Shown: in pieces, positions 1-8,554 of the stretch
How positions within the stretch are numbered: position 1 is the first letter of the stretch
Layout: every line of letters begins with the position of its first letter
NCBI GenBank assembly: GCA_002490775.1
Contig: DKUR01000083.1
Coordinates: forward strand, 43,463 to 64,012
DNA from: Lachnospiraceae bacterium UBA7199
GTDB taxonomy: Bacteria > Bacillota > Clostridia > Lachnospirales > Lachnospiraceae
Reading direction: 5' to 3'
Length of the DNA stretch: 20,550 nt
Notes under the pieces: model-generated
Database searches by the model: none
Seen by the model: the letters and a program-made list of their open reading frames with translations, nothing else
Told to the model about the DNA's origin: nothing
Translations under genes and position numbers: made by a program

Positions 1-32
1 AAATACCTACTGTGTTTTTTGAATGCCCGGAC

Positions 33-1337
33 TCAATGCATAAGCATATTTTCAATAAATATGCCGTAGCCTTTGGTGGGATCTTGGACTAGGACGTGGG
101 TTACGGCACCGATTAGTTTGTCGTCTTGGATGATGGGGCTGCCACTCATTCCTTGTACGATGCCGCCGGTGATTGATAGTAATTCCTGATCGGTTATCTC
201 TATTACAATGCCTCTGTTTACGTTGTCATGCTCTAAGTTGATATCTATGACTTCTACCTGGTAGGTCTGTATTTCACCGCCTAATGAACAGATGATTTGC
301 GCAGGCCCTTTTTTGATCTCTTGTTTTAAGCCGATAGGCATGTAATCATAACTGGCTGATGCAGCAATTTCCGGAGAGCAGATGCCAAAAATGCCTTTCA
401 TGGTGTTTGCTGTTATTTCCCCCATAATATTATTGTCGTCGTATTCTATAAAACCTGTCAATTCTCCCGGTGAACCTGTGGTTCCTCTTGTGATGCCTAT
501 AATCTGTGTATGGTATAAAATTCCTCTGGATAAGGTCATAAGGGTGCTTGTGTCTATATCGTTAATTCCATGTCCCAGCGCACCAAAACATCCCTGTTCA
601 TCAATGTATGTCATAGTTCCTACCCCTTGAGCATTATCCCTCACCCAGATTCCCATTTTATATTCCCCATTTTGGTTTAACTCAGGCTGCGCCTTTACCA
701 TTATGACTGCATCTCCTCTTTGAAGCTTAAAAACCATTTCCTGTCCTTCACAATGACTGATTTTTTCAATCAGTTCGCGTTTAGTTGTGACTTCTTCATC
801 ATTGATTTCTAAAATATAATCGCCCACCTGAAAAATATATTTCCCCGGATTATATTTCTGTCCGTCTTCTCCTTCAAATTCCCCTACACCGACCACAAGC
901 ACTCCTTTCGTCTGTACATATATTCCGATCGGAATGCCTGCAGGCTTCAGCATGACGTTTTGAATGACTTCTACATCCACTTCTTTCAGCGGTATCATTC
1001 CAAAAAGTTTTAGCTGAAGTTTATATTGATCAATTTGATTTGCTTTTATTGTGACAGATTTTCTTAAATCTATATAAACACTATCGTTTATGTTTACATC
1101 AGAATCTACATTTCCGCTTACAGCAACTGCTTCTCTGTATAATTCTCCAGTAGCAGGTATATTAAAATCCAACTTCTGATCCACCCCCGCTTTGATCATA
1201 ATGGTGGATGGAACACTGAGCCACATATAATAGTACAGAGAAACTATCGTTCCTACTATTCCAAAAGTCAGCATTAAGTATAAAATTTTTTTATAGATCC
1301 AAATTCTATCACATTCTGTTTCCTTTATACGTTTCAA
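33..1337 (-). CDS. spoIVB: SpoIVB, sporulation signalling serine peptidase (S55 family)
   Basis: SpoIVB is made in the forespore, crosses its inner membrane and cleaves SpoIVFA, which releases the block on pro-sigma-K processing. The 434-residue product has an N-terminal membrane anchor (about residues 17-40), a PDZ domain (about 130-215) and a C-terminal S55 peptidase domain. The expected triad is visible: His256 in GHGIND, Asp383 in ITD, and Ser398 in GMSGSP. The spacing matches the known H236/D363/S378 of Bacillus subtilis with a uniform shift of 20. The start is TTG (1335-1337), preceded at 9 bases by AAGGGA; the only nearby upstream ATG is closed at once by TGA. The gene lies alone after the recN terminator. 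The family is usually transcribed by sigma-F or sigma-G, but I could not identify a convincing promoter. spo0A would be expected just left of base 1. Confidence 0.96.
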   Translation of the reverse strand: MKRIKETECDRIWIYKKILYLMLTFGIVGTIVSLYYYMWLSVPSTIMIKAGVDQKLDFNIPATGELYREAVAVSGNVDSDVNINDSVYIDLRKSVTIKANQIDQYKLQLKLFGMIPLKEVDVEVIQNVMLKPAGIPIGIYVQTKGVLVVGVGEFEGEDGQKYNPGKYIFQVGDYILEINDEEVTTKRELIEKISHCEGQEMVFKLQRGDAVIMVKAQPELNQNGEYKMGIWVRDNAQGVGTMTYIDEQGCFGALGHGINDIDTSTLMTLSRGILYHTQIIGITRGTTGSPGELTGFIEYDDNNIMGEITANTMKGIFGICSPEIAASASYDYMPIGLKQEIKKGPAQIICSLGGEIQTYQVEVIDINLEHDNVNRGIVIEITDQELLSITGGIVQGMSGSPIIQDDKLIGAVTHVLVQDPTKGYGIFIENMLMH

Positions 1338-1388
1338 GTTTTCACATCCCTTTTCTCTTGACTGATATTTTCAGGCCGATTAAGCACT

Positions 1389-1419
1389 AAAAAGGACATA
1401 CGATGTGTATGTCCTTTTT
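1389..1419 (-). terminator. Intrinsic terminator between recN and spoIVB
   Basis: There is a perfect 13-bp inverted repeat at 1389-1401 and 1407-1419 with a 5-base loop. On the minus strand the GC-bearing core GGACATAC/GTATGTCC is followed by a run of five T. It sits 93 bases after the recN stop codon and 51 bases before the spoIVB start, so it should end the housekeeping transcript before spoIVB. The A/T tails on both sides mean it could also act on plus-strand transcripts. Confidence 0.85.
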
Positions 1420-1511
1420 AGTATGTGAAAAACTTTCATTTTTACTTTCACAAATTTATTTTTTTTCTTCCAAATGTTACTATAATTGTTTACTTACAGA
1501 TAAAATCCTAT

Positions 1512-3206
1512 TTACTCAATGCTGGTATCTTTCACTTTACGGGCGGTTTCCCTCATTTCTCTGGCATTATCCAAAACTGCCTGCGTAAGCTTACCGCTTC
1601 CTAAAAGTCTTGCCAATTCACTTAAAGACTCTTCTTCCTCCAATTCTCTTATCTGTGTTACTGTTCTTTCTTTTTTAACTTCTTTTTCAATCAAATAATG
1701 AGCATCCGCCATAGAAGCAATCTGCGGAAGGTGAGTGATGCATATGATCTGATGATTTTTTGACAGTCTCCCCAGCTTTTCGGAAACTTTCCATGCTGTT
1801 TTTCCACTGATTCCAGTATCAATTTCATCAAAAACTAAAGTATCTGTCTCATCCTTGTCTGCAAAAATTGTTTTAAAGGCCAGCATAATACGGGAAAGCT
1901 CTCCTCCACTGGCAATTTGCCATAAAGGCTTTAATTTTTCACCCGGATTTGTGGAAATCATAAATTCAACTTTATTATATCCGTCTGAAGAAAATTCCTG
2001 CTCATCTTCAGTAATTTCTATCATAAATGCAACATCAAGAAAATTTAAGTCTATCATGGCGCTTTTTAATTTATCCGCAAGGGGTTCGGCCGCTGCTTTT
2101 CTCAAATCTGAAAGCTGCCTGCACAAAGAAAGAATTTGTTTTTTCTTTTCTTTTTCCTGACTAAAAAGCTGTTCCATATAGGCTTCAAAGTTATTTAATT
2201 TTTCAAGTTCCTGCTGTTTTTCTTCCTGCTGTTTTAAAATTTTTTCAACAGAATCTCCATATTTGCTTTTTAGATGATTTAATAGATTTAACCGCTCTTC
2301 CAGATACTGAAATTCTTCCTCATCAAATTCCAGACTATCTCTATATTCTGCCATAGAACGGTTAAAATCATTCAAAAGATCATCAATATCGGTTAGCTGT
2401 GAAATAAGTGGAAGGCTCTCTTCATCATAATCTCCCAGCGCCTTTAATTCTCTAAGGGCATAACCAATCCCAGTGCCTGCGCTTCCTTCATTTTCATATC
2501 CGGTAAGTCCATGCACCGCAAATACAATCTCTTTCATTTTCCTTGAATGAAGCAGTTTTTGATATTTTTTTTCAACCTGTTCATCTTTAGCTGCATCCAG
2601 ACCAGCATCCTCGATCTCCTGAATTTCAAATTCCAACAGTTTCATTTCTCTTGCCCGTACTGCTTCATCAGAATTTTGTTCTTCCAATTCCTCTTTTATC
2701 TTCCGGTAATCAAAAAGTATGCCCCTTAAATGACCTTTCAGCTCATCCGCTTCTTTGCCAATATAATCATCAAGCATTTTTTTGTAGGCAGCTGGTTTTA
2801 AAAGAGACTGGTGCTCATGCTGACCGTACATGTCAAGAAGACTGCCGGATAAAGCCTTAAGCTGGCTGGTGCTTATTGTTTCCCCATTTACCTTGCAGAT
2901 ACTTCTGCCAGATGTGATCTTCCGCTGTAAAAGAAGCGTCCCGTCCTCTTCTACCGGCAGATCCATCTTACTTATTTCCTGTTTTTGTTTCTCATTCAGA
3001 GAAAAAAGCAGCTCCACCAACGCATAGTCGGCTCCTGTGCGGATATAATCTTTATCCGCCTTGGCACCCAATGCAAGATTGATTGAACCTAAGATAATGG
3101 ATTTTCCTGCACCAGTTTCCCCTGTCAAAATATTCATTCCAGGCGAAAACGCTACCTCCTGTTCATCAATCAGTGCCAAATTTTTCACGTGTAAATTTTC
3201 AAGCAT
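1512..3206 (-). CDS. recN: RecN, DNA repair SMC-like ATPase
   Basis: RecN is a cytosolic SMC-like ATPase recruited early to double-strand breaks in recombinational repair. The 564-residue protein has an N-terminal ATPase half with Walker A GETGAGKS at residues 29-36 and the family motif GQHEHQSLL near 128. A charged, glutamate-rich coiled-coil middle follows at about 150-370. The C-terminal ATPase half carries the ABC signature SGGEL (433-437) and Walker B LVFDE with Asp460 and Glu461. Length is close to the family norm of about 560-575. The ATG has a strong GGAGG six bases upstream. The gene follows argR by 40 bases, the same order as in Bacillus subtilis, and is the last gene of the housekeeping cluster before the terminator at 1389-1419. 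Confidence 0.97.
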   Translation of the reverse strand: MLENLHVKNLALIDEQEVAFSPGMNILTGETGAGKSIILGSINLALGAKADKDYIRTGADYALVELLFSLNEKQKQEISKMDLPVEEDGTLLLQRKITSGRSICKVNGETISTSQLKALSGSLLDMYGQHEHQSLLKPAAYKKMLDDYIGKEADELKGHLRGILFDYRKIKEELEEQNSDEAVRAREMKLLEFEIQEIEDAGLDAAKDEQVEKKYQKLLHSRKMKEIVFAVHGLTGYENEGSAGTGIGYALRELKALGDYDEESLPLISQLTDIDDLLNDFNRSMAEYRDSLEFDEEEFQYLEERLNLLNHLKSKYGDSVEKILKQQEEKQQELEKLNNFEAYMEQLFSQEKEKKKQILSLCRQLSDLRKAAAEPLADKLKSAMIDLNFLDVAFMIEITEDEQEFSSDGYNKVEFMISTNPGEKLKPLWQIASGGELSRIMLAFKTIFADKDETDTLVFDEIDTGISGKTAWKVSEKLGRLSKNHQIICITHLPQIASMADAHYLIEKEVKKERTVTQIRELEEEESLSELARLLGSGKLTQAVLDNAREMRETARKVKDTSIE

Positions 3207-3246
3207 ATGCTTCCTCCTTACGCCCTTCTCTCAAGCGCATGGCCGG

Positions 3247-3699
3247 TTATTCTTCAAGCACGTTATGAATTTTCTCCATAACGATCTGCGTATCTTCCAC
3301 AGTCCGTACTGCCATCATGATGGTATCATCTCCGGCAATAGAACCCACTATCTCCCTTAATTTCATGGCATCTATCGCTGCTGCAACTGCCATAGCCATC
3401 CCTGATACCGTCTTTACCACTAAAATGTTTTGTGCCATATCCATTGAAACAAATCCATCTTTTAAAACCCGAATATATTTTTCGCCTAAATAATGATCAC
3501 TATGGGCCAAAATTGCATATTTCTGTCTGCCATCCCCCATTGGTATCTTGGAAAGTTTAAGTTCTCTGATATCTCTTGAAATGGTAGCCTGGGTGACTGT
3601 ATACCCTGCTTCTTTCAGCTTATCAGCCAATTCCTCCTGTGTTTCTATATCGAACTGTTCCACCAGTTCCTTCATTTTCTGATGTCTGCTCTTTTTCAT
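3247..3699 (-). CDS. argR: Arginine repressor ArgR/AhrC
   Basis: This is a DNA-binding regulator that senses arginine and represses arginine biosynthesis, and in Bacillus also activates arginine catabolism. The 150-residue protein has the N-terminal winged helix-turn-helix (about 1-70), with the recognition segment TVTQATISRDIRELKL at residues 34-49. The C-terminal hexamerisation and arginine-binding domain contains GSIAGDDT (119-126), the family hallmark that binds the ligand. The length matches the family. The ATG is preceded by GGAAGAG and GAAGGA. The nadK stop is 53 bases upstream and recN follows. No arginine regulons are visible here, so its position reflects the conserved recN neighbourhood and not a local target. 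I saw no clear ARG box in its leader. Confidence 0.97.
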   Translation of the reverse strand: MKKSRHQKMKELVEQFDIETQEELADKLKEAGYTVTQATISRDIRELKLSKIPMGDGRQKYAILAHSDHYLGEKYIRVLKDGFVSMDMAQNILVVKTVSGMAMAVAAAIDAMKLREIVGSIAGDDTIMMAVRTVEDTQIVMEKIHNVLEE

Positions 3700-3752
3700 G
3701 ACTCTTCCATGTCCTTCCCTTCCATGTATCTCATTTTACAATGACAGGATAC

Positions 3753-4607
3753 CTAATCACTCATTTTCCGGTGAAGCACCTCTAAAAAGCTCATTTGGCT
3801 TAATTTTACAATTCCTGTGGTTTTTTCTGATTTTTGCACCTCTATTTTTTCCCCTGTGCATAAGGGCACCTTATGGCATCCGTCAAAAATAGCTTCTACT
3901 TCCTGCATTTCTCCATCTCTGCCATTTTCTATTTCCACCGTTATCATATCCTTGGCAGATAAAATAATACTTCTGTTCTGCATAGAATGCGGACAAATAG
4001 GTGTAAGTACGATCAAATCAGCCTTAGGCTCCACAATAGGCCCTCCTGCCGAAAGACTATATCCTGTTGAACCAGTAGGCGTTGATACAATCACCCCATC
4101 TGCATGATAGCAATGAAGAAATTCTCCATTCACATAAATATTAAAATCTATAATCTGCAGTGAACCCTTCCTTGTAATTACAATATCATTAAGCGCTCTT
4201 GCTGTATCTTTCACACCTTGCTTCCCATAACTTTTTCCAGAAAGCATCATGCGCTTTTCTATGTCATAATCACCATGAATCAACTTATCCAAAGCATCCT
4301 CGATACCCGATTTGTTTACTTCAGCCAAAAATCCCAGAGTACCCAGATTGATCCCTAAAAATGGAATATTTTTTTCTGCAAGATTTGTAACCGCCTGCAG
4401 AAGCGTCCCATCTCCTCCTAATACAATAATGCAGTCTATGTCCTTTTCCACCTGCTCAATATAAGTATAGCCTTCTTTATCAGGGCTTTTCATTCCTATA
4501 TCCACGATACAGTGCTTCCCCTGTCCGACCAGATAATCTCTGATCAAATGAGCAGTTTTCAGTTCTGTATCCTTCCTTGGATTGGTTACTACGAAAAAAT
4601 GATCCAT
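3753..4607 (-). CDS. nadK: NAD kinase
   Basis: NAD kinase phosphorylates NAD to NADP in the cytosol, using ATP or polyphosphate. The protein shows the catalytic GGDGT motif (residues 64-68 from the chosen start), an N-D pair at 140-141 where many homologues have N-E, and the conserved nucleotide-binding run TPTGSTGYSLSAGGP at 176-190. I start it at the ATG at 4605-4607, giving 284 residues. That codon follows GGGGAG at 4 bases, and MDHFFVVTNP aligns with the usual family N-terminus. An upstream in-frame ATG at 4617-4619 would add four residues but has no ribosome binding site. The gene sits 31 bases after tlyA, and such tlyA-nadK-argR linkage is typical of Clostridia. The stop is TAG. Confidence 0.96.
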   Translation of the reverse strand: MDHFFVVTNPRKDTELKTAHLIRDYLVGQGKHCIVDIGMKSPDKEGYTYIEQVEKDIDCIIVLGGDGTLLQAVTNLAEKNIPFLGINLGTLGFLAEVNKSGIEDALDKLIHGDYDIEKRMMLSGKSYGKQGVKDTARALNDIVITRKGSLQIIDFNIYVNGEFLHCYHADGVIVSTPTGSTGYSLSAGGPIVEPKADLIVLTPICPHSMQNRSIILSAKDMITVEIENGRDGEMQEVEAIFDGCHKVPLCTGEKIEVQKSEKTTGIVKLSQMSFLEVLHRKMSD

Positions 4608-4638
4608 ATAACTCCCCATTCATTTTCTTTGGTGCTTT

Positions 4639-5529
4639 TCATGCATCCAGACTTTCATGTGCTTTTAATACAGTTTCAGAAATCAGGGCAGATATGTCAT
4701 TTTGGCACGAATATCCTTTCTTTTCTCTGATAATTTCAGCAAGCGTTATCTCTGCCTCCTGTTCTGTGATTTGAATCGTATCTTCTATTTTCTTCGCATT
4801 TTTGCTTATATGCATTAAGTACTCAATGTTCCCTTCTGGACCTTTGATTGGAGAAAATTCTAAATGCAAGACATCAAATCCAATATAGTCTGCATAATCA
4901 ACCACTTTTTTTATTACTTCTTCATGTATCCCAGGTTCACGCACCACTCCCTTTTTCCCTACCTTATCTCTTCCTGCCTCAAATTGTGGCTTGATCAGGC
5001 ATACCATCTCTCCCTTTTCTTTCAAAAGAGCGCGTGCCGGCAGAAGAATTTTTGTAAGAGAAATAAAGGAAACATCCACAGATGCAAAATCCAATTGATC
5101 CTGGATATTTTCCGGTATCATATACCTAAAATTTGTTTTTTCCATACATACGACTCTTCTATCATTTCTTAGCTTCCAGTCAAGCTGTCCATGTCCTACA
5201 TCTACAGCATACACTTTTTTTGCCTCGTTTTGAAGCATGCAGTCCGTAAAGCCTCCGGTAGAAGCACCAATGTCCATACAAATGGCTCCTTCCAAGGTAA
5301 TTCCAAACTCATCAACTGCCTTTTCCAGTTTGAGTCCTCCTCTGCTCACATACTTCTGTCCAATCCCCTTAATTTCTATCTGTATTTTTTCTGCGTCAAA
5401 TGTAGTTCCGGCTTTGTCCTCACGCTGACCATCTATAAACACATTTCCAGACATAATAATGGCTTTTGCCTTTTCCCTGGATGGTGCATAACCCTTCTGC
5501 ACAAGCAATACATCAAGTCTTTCTTTCAT
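4639..5529 (-). CDS. tlyA: TlyA-family rRNA 2'-O-methyltransferase (hemolysin A-like)
   Basis: This family methylates ribose 2'-OH groups of cytidines in rRNA; in mycobacteria it acts on both 16S and 23S rRNA. The 296-residue protein has an N-terminal S4 RNA-binding domain (about 1-60), the linker and active-site segment YVSRGGLKL (60-68), and an FtsJ-like Rossmann fold with SAM motif DIGASTGGFTD (86-96) and DVGHGQL (110-116). The 'hemolysin' label of the family is historical and nothing here shows a secreted toxin. About 40 C-terminal residues after ISKNAKK extend beyond the core fold and are lineage-variable. The start ATG lies two bases after the dxs stop, so translation is probably coupled to dxs. 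The Bacillus equivalent is yqxC. Confidence 0.94.
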   Translation of the reverse strand: MKERLDVLLVQKGYAPSREKAKAIIMSGNVFIDGQREDKAGTTFDAEKIQIEIKGIGQKYVSRGGLKLEKAVDEFGITLEGAICMDIGASTGGFTDCMLQNEAKKVYAVDVGHGQLDWKLRNDRRVVCMEKTNFRYMIPENIQDQLDFASVDVSFISLTKILLPARALLKEKGEMVCLIKPQFEAGRDKVGKKGVVREPGIHEEVIKKVVDYADYIGFDVLHLEFSPIKGPEGNIEYLMHISKNAKKIEDTIQITEQEAEITLAEIIREKKGYSCQNDISALISETVLKAHESLDA

Positions 5530-5531
5530 TC

Positions 5532-7391
5532 TCAGTTTTCTAATTCCTTTTTTATTCTTTCTGTGATCCTTTCGGCACTGATGCCAAGCTCCTGTTTGAG
5601 CAGATCCACACTTCCATGCTCTACATATTCATCAGGAAGAGCAACTGTCAACAGCCTGGTTTCTGTATTTAAACTGCACACAGCGTCTCTGACCTTTTCT
5701 CCATAGCCGCCGCTGGCCACATTTTCCTCCATTGTAACCACAAGCTTATGGTTTTCAGCCGCCCATGTTACAGCCTCTAAATCAATGGGTTTCACAAACC
5801 TGGCATTGATCAAACTACATTTATGCCCTTCCGCATTCAACCTGTCTTTAACCTCCTGGGCAGTTTTCACCATGCTTCCTACTGCCATCAGGCAGATTTC
5901 TCCCTCTGCATAAAGAAGCTCCGACCTGCCAAATTCAATGGCGCCCCGATACTCTTTCAATCCTGCATATGCCTCTCCTCTGGGATATCGTATGGCAATC
6001 GGTCTCCCAAAATTGACTGCAAACTTGATCATGTCAGACAGCTCCCATTTGTTTTTAGGTGCCATAATATGCATTCCTGGTATGGAAGACAAATAAGACA
6101 GATCGAAAATACCCTGATGGGTTTCTCCATCACTTCCCACCAGGCCTGCCCTGTCAATGGCAAAAACCACCGGAAGATTCTGAATACAAACATCATGAAG
6201 TATCTGATCATATGCCCTCTGCAAAAAAGAAGAATAAATTGCCACTACAGGCTTTAATCCACCCACAGCAAGACCTGCTGCAAAGGTAACTGCATGTTCT
6301 TCTGCAATCCCCACATCAAAAAATCTTTCTGGGTACATATTTCTAAAACGCTTAAGGCCTGTTCCATCAGGCATGGCGGCAGTAATTGCAACCACCTTTT
6401 CATCCCTTGCTCCTAATTTGGTCATAACCGTCGAAAAAACATCTGTATAATTTGCTGTATTTCTTGGGTTTGCAGGCAGCCCCGTCTCTATATCAAAAGG
6501 CTCCGCTCCATGAAATCTTGCTGGATGGCGTTCCGCAGGCGCAAACCCTTTCCCTTTTTCCGTAATCACGTGAACGATCACTGCATTTCTGATCCTTCTT
6601 GCTTCTTGGAATGTCCTCACCATTGCTGGAATATCATGTCCGTCCACCGGTCCTAAATATGTAATCCCCATATCTTCAAAAAACATTCCCGGAACCACCA
6701 AATGCTTAAAACTGCTTTTCGCCTTACGAATGCTTTCCACCACCTTATTTCCTTTGGGAATTTCCTTCAAGGTGTTATATACGCCCTCCTTAATATCCAG
6801 ATAGGCATTGGCGGTTCTTATATTATTTAAATATTTGGATACGCCGCCCACATTTTCTGATATAGACATATTATTATCATTCAGGACAATAATGAAATTG
6901 GTTTCCAGCTTCGCTGCATTGTTAAGCGCCTCATAGGCCATGCCTCCTGTCAGCGAACCGTCCCCTATCACAGAAACTATGGTCTGACTGCCTCCTTGTA
7001 AATCTCTTGCCTTTACCAGGCCCAAACCAGCAGAAATCGAAGTGGAACTATGTCCTGTATCAAAGCAGTCACAATCACTTTCCTTGCGCTTGGGAAAACC
7101 GCTCATTCCTCCAAACTTGCGCAGCGTCTCAAATCCATCCTGTCGTCCTGTCAAAAGCTTGTGGGTATAAGATTGATGCCCCACATCCCAAATTAGCTTG
7201 TCCTCTGGAAGATTTAAAAACAAATGCAGTGCCATCGTTAATTCCACTGCTCCCAAATTAGAACCCAGATGCCCTCCGGTACGGGAAATTTTTTTGATCA
7301 GGAAATCTCTTATTTCCTGCGCAAGCTCCTTATATTCCGATGCATCTATATTTTTTATATCATTGACACCTTTGATTCGTTCAAGCAGCAT
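5532..7391 (-). CDS. dxs: 1-deoxy-D-xylulose-5-phosphate synthase
   Basis: Dxs condenses pyruvate and glyceraldehyde 3-phosphate to DXP, the first step of the MEP isoprenoid route and also a source for thiamine and pyridoxal. The 619-residue protein has the thiamine diphosphate site with GDG (143-145) and NDN (171-173), His41 and His72 in conserved contexts (GGHLGSN, GHQSYTHK), the catalytic Glu364 in GIAEEHAVTF, and transketolase-like central and C-terminal domains. The length is typical. The ATG is preceded by AGGGGAG at 7 bases. It follows ispA by 38 bases, so an early step of isoprenoid precursor synthesis and a prenyl chain-elongating enzyme are co-transcribed. The stop is TGA and tlyA starts two bases later. 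Confidence 0.98.
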   Translation of the reverse strand: MLLERIKGVNDIKNIDASEYKELAQEIRDFLIKKISRTGGHLGSNLGAVELTMALHLFLNLPEDKLIWDVGHQSYTHKLLTGRQDGFETLRKFGGMSGFPKRKESDCDCFDTGHSSTSISAGLGLVKARDLQGGSQTIVSVIGDGSLTGGMAYEALNNAAKLETNFIIVLNDNNMSISENVGGVSKYLNNIRTANAYLDIKEGVYNTLKEIPKGNKVVESIRKAKSSFKHLVVPGMFFEDMGITYLGPVDGHDIPAMVRTFQEARRIRNAVIVHVITEKGKGFAPAERHPARFHGAEPFDIETGLPANPRNTANYTDVFSTVMTKLGARDEKVVAITAAMPDGTGLKRFRNMYPERFFDVGIAEEHAVTFAAGLAVGGLKPVVAIYSSFLQRAYDQILHDVCIQNLPVVFAIDRAGLVGSDGETHQGIFDLSYLSSIPGMHIMAPKNKWELSDMIKFAVNFGRPIAIRYPRGEAYAGLKEYRGAIEFGRSELLYAEGEICLMAVGSMVKTAQEVKDRLNAEGHKCSLINARFVKPIDLEAVTWAAENHKLVVTMEENVASGGYGEKVRDAVCSLNTETRLLTVALPDEYVEHGSVDLLKQELGISAERITERIKKELEN

Positions 7392-7429
7392 AGCATAACT
7401 CCCCTCTTCTTCTGTTCCGATTTATCGCC

Positions 7430-8329
7430 TTATTTTTCTCTGGTGATCAAAGAGTTTACAAGTTCCTCTAAAAATTCATTTCGTTTTTCAAAGGAAGAAA
7501 GAATAGAAAGCGCCTCCTTCGACATTTTTTTCACTTCTTCTTTTGATTCCTCCAGCCCATGAAGTTTCACATAGGTCAGTTTGCTGTTCTTTTCATCACT
7601 GCCAACCGGTTTCCCTAAAACATCTGTAGTACTGGTAACATCTAAAATATCATCCTGTATCTGAAAAGCAATCCCAATGTTATAGGCTGCCTTTTCCATT
7701 GCCAAAATACTTTTTTCATCCGCACCTGCCAGCACAGCACCTATCATCATGGCGGCCTGTATTAAGGCCGCTGTTTTGTTTTCATGAATAAACAAAAGAA
7801 GCTGCGTCGTCACCTGTCTGCCTTCCTCAGCCTCTATATCAGCGCACTGTCCGCCAATCATCCCGTTGATTCCGGCCTTTTGTCCCAAAATTTTAAGTGC
7901 TCTGACAGTCCGCTGCATCTCCTCCTGGTTCTTTGCCAAATCAAATGCCAAAGCTGCTGTTTCAAATGCAAGATTAAGAAGACCATCTCCGGCAAGCACT
8001 GCCATTCCATCCCCGTAAACTTTCCACGTAGTCTTTCGGCCTCTTCGATATTCATCATTATCCATTGCCGGCAGATCATCATGTACCAGAGAATAATTAT
8101 GGATCATTTCCAGTGCTGCCATAAAAGGCTCTATCTGCCTGCCGCTTCCCCCAAATAATAGAAAGCTTTCCTTCATCAATATGGGGCGCAGCCGCTTGCC
8201 TCCAGCCATCACACTGTAATTCATTGCCTCAATAAGTCTGCTCTGATATCCATTTTCTTTTGGCAGATATTCTTTTAAAATTATCTCCACCTGATCAATC
8301 TTTTGGCTTAATTTTTCATTAAAATTCAT
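7430..8329 (-). CDS. ispA: Polyprenyl (farnesyl/geranyl) diphosphate synthase IspA
   Basis: This short-chain prenyl transferase joins dimethylallyl and isopentenyl diphosphates into geranyl and farnesyl diphosphate, feeding undecaprenyl carrier and other isoprenoids. The chosen 299-residue product has GKRLRP (44-49), the first aspartate-rich motif DDLPAMD (84-90), the GQCAD segment (160-164), and the second aspartate-rich motif DDILD (226-230). The start is the ATG at 8327-8329, with GGAG six bases upstream, inside the last codons of xseB. A longer in-frame extension to 8380 would overlap xseB by 62 bases and adds residues unlike the family. The 11-base overlap with xseB suggests coupled translation. 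Exact chain-length specificity cannot be read with certainty. Confidence 0.96.
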   Translation of the reverse strand: MNFNEKLSQKIDQVEIILKEYLPKENGYQSRLIEAMNYSVMAGGKRLRPILMKESFLLFGGSGRQIEPFMAALEMIHNYSLVHDDLPAMDNDEYRRGRKTTWKVYGDGMAVLAGDGLLNLAFETAALAFDLAKNQEEMQRTVRALKILGQKAGINGMIGGQCADIEAEEGRQVTTQLLLFIHENKTAALIQAAMMIGAVLAGADEKSILAMEKAAYNIGIAFQIQDDILDVTSTTDVLGKPVGSDEKNSKLTYVKLHGLEESKEEVKKMSKEALSILSSFEKRNEFLEELVNSLITREK

Positions 8330-8537
8330 AAGTTTCTCCATCTGCATCCAGTACCAGTACCTTTTTTTCCACCTGGTCAATGGCCTGATTACACTTTTTC
8401 AAAAGTTCCATACCTTCTTTATAAATTCTAAAGGATTCCTCCAAAGAAATTTCTTCCTGCTCTAACGCCGCAACAGTTTCTTCAAGCTGCTCAAACGCTT
8501 CTTCGAGACTTGGTTCTTTCCCCTCTGTTTTTTGCAT
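8319..8537 (-). CDS. xseB: Exodeoxyribonuclease VII small subunit
   Basis: XseB is the small helical subunit that binds XseA in several copies to form exonuclease VII, which degrades single-stranded DNA from both ends. The 72-residue protein has the typical pattern: SLEEAFEQLEETVAALE, then a short turn, then SLEESFRIYKEGMELLKKCNQAID, forming a two-helix hairpin. AAGGAG lies 7 bases before the ATG. It starts 17 bases after xseA ends, and its 3' end overlaps ispA by 11 bases. Confidence 0.97.
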   Translation of the reverse strand: MQKTEGKEPSLEEAFEQLEETVAALEQEEISLEESFRIYKEGMELLKKCNQAIDQVEKKVLVLDADGETYEF

Positions 8538-8554
8538 TTTAATGCTCCTTTCGT

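Noticed and set aside
1338..1430. Possible sigma-F or sigma-G promoter for spoIVB
   Set aside because: GTATG and GGACATACA resemble parts of the consensus, but no pair of elements has both correct spacing and matches, and the best candidate falls inside the terminator stem.
3700..3752. ARG box for ArgR autoregulation
   Set aside because: No AT-rich palindrome resembling the ArgR operator consensus is visible in the leader.
4639..5529. Secreted hemolysin suggested by the TlyA family name
   Set aside because: There is no signal peptide, and the S4 and SAM-methyltransferase motifs explain the protein as an rRNA methyltransferase.
5191..5706. Plus-strand open frames, the longest being about 171 codons here and 228 codons at 14609-15295
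   Set aside because: They lie antisense to clear genes (tlyA/dxs and deoB/spoIIIAH), have no credible ribosome binding sites or domains, and are rich in Ser/Phe/Leu as expected for reverse-complement shadows.
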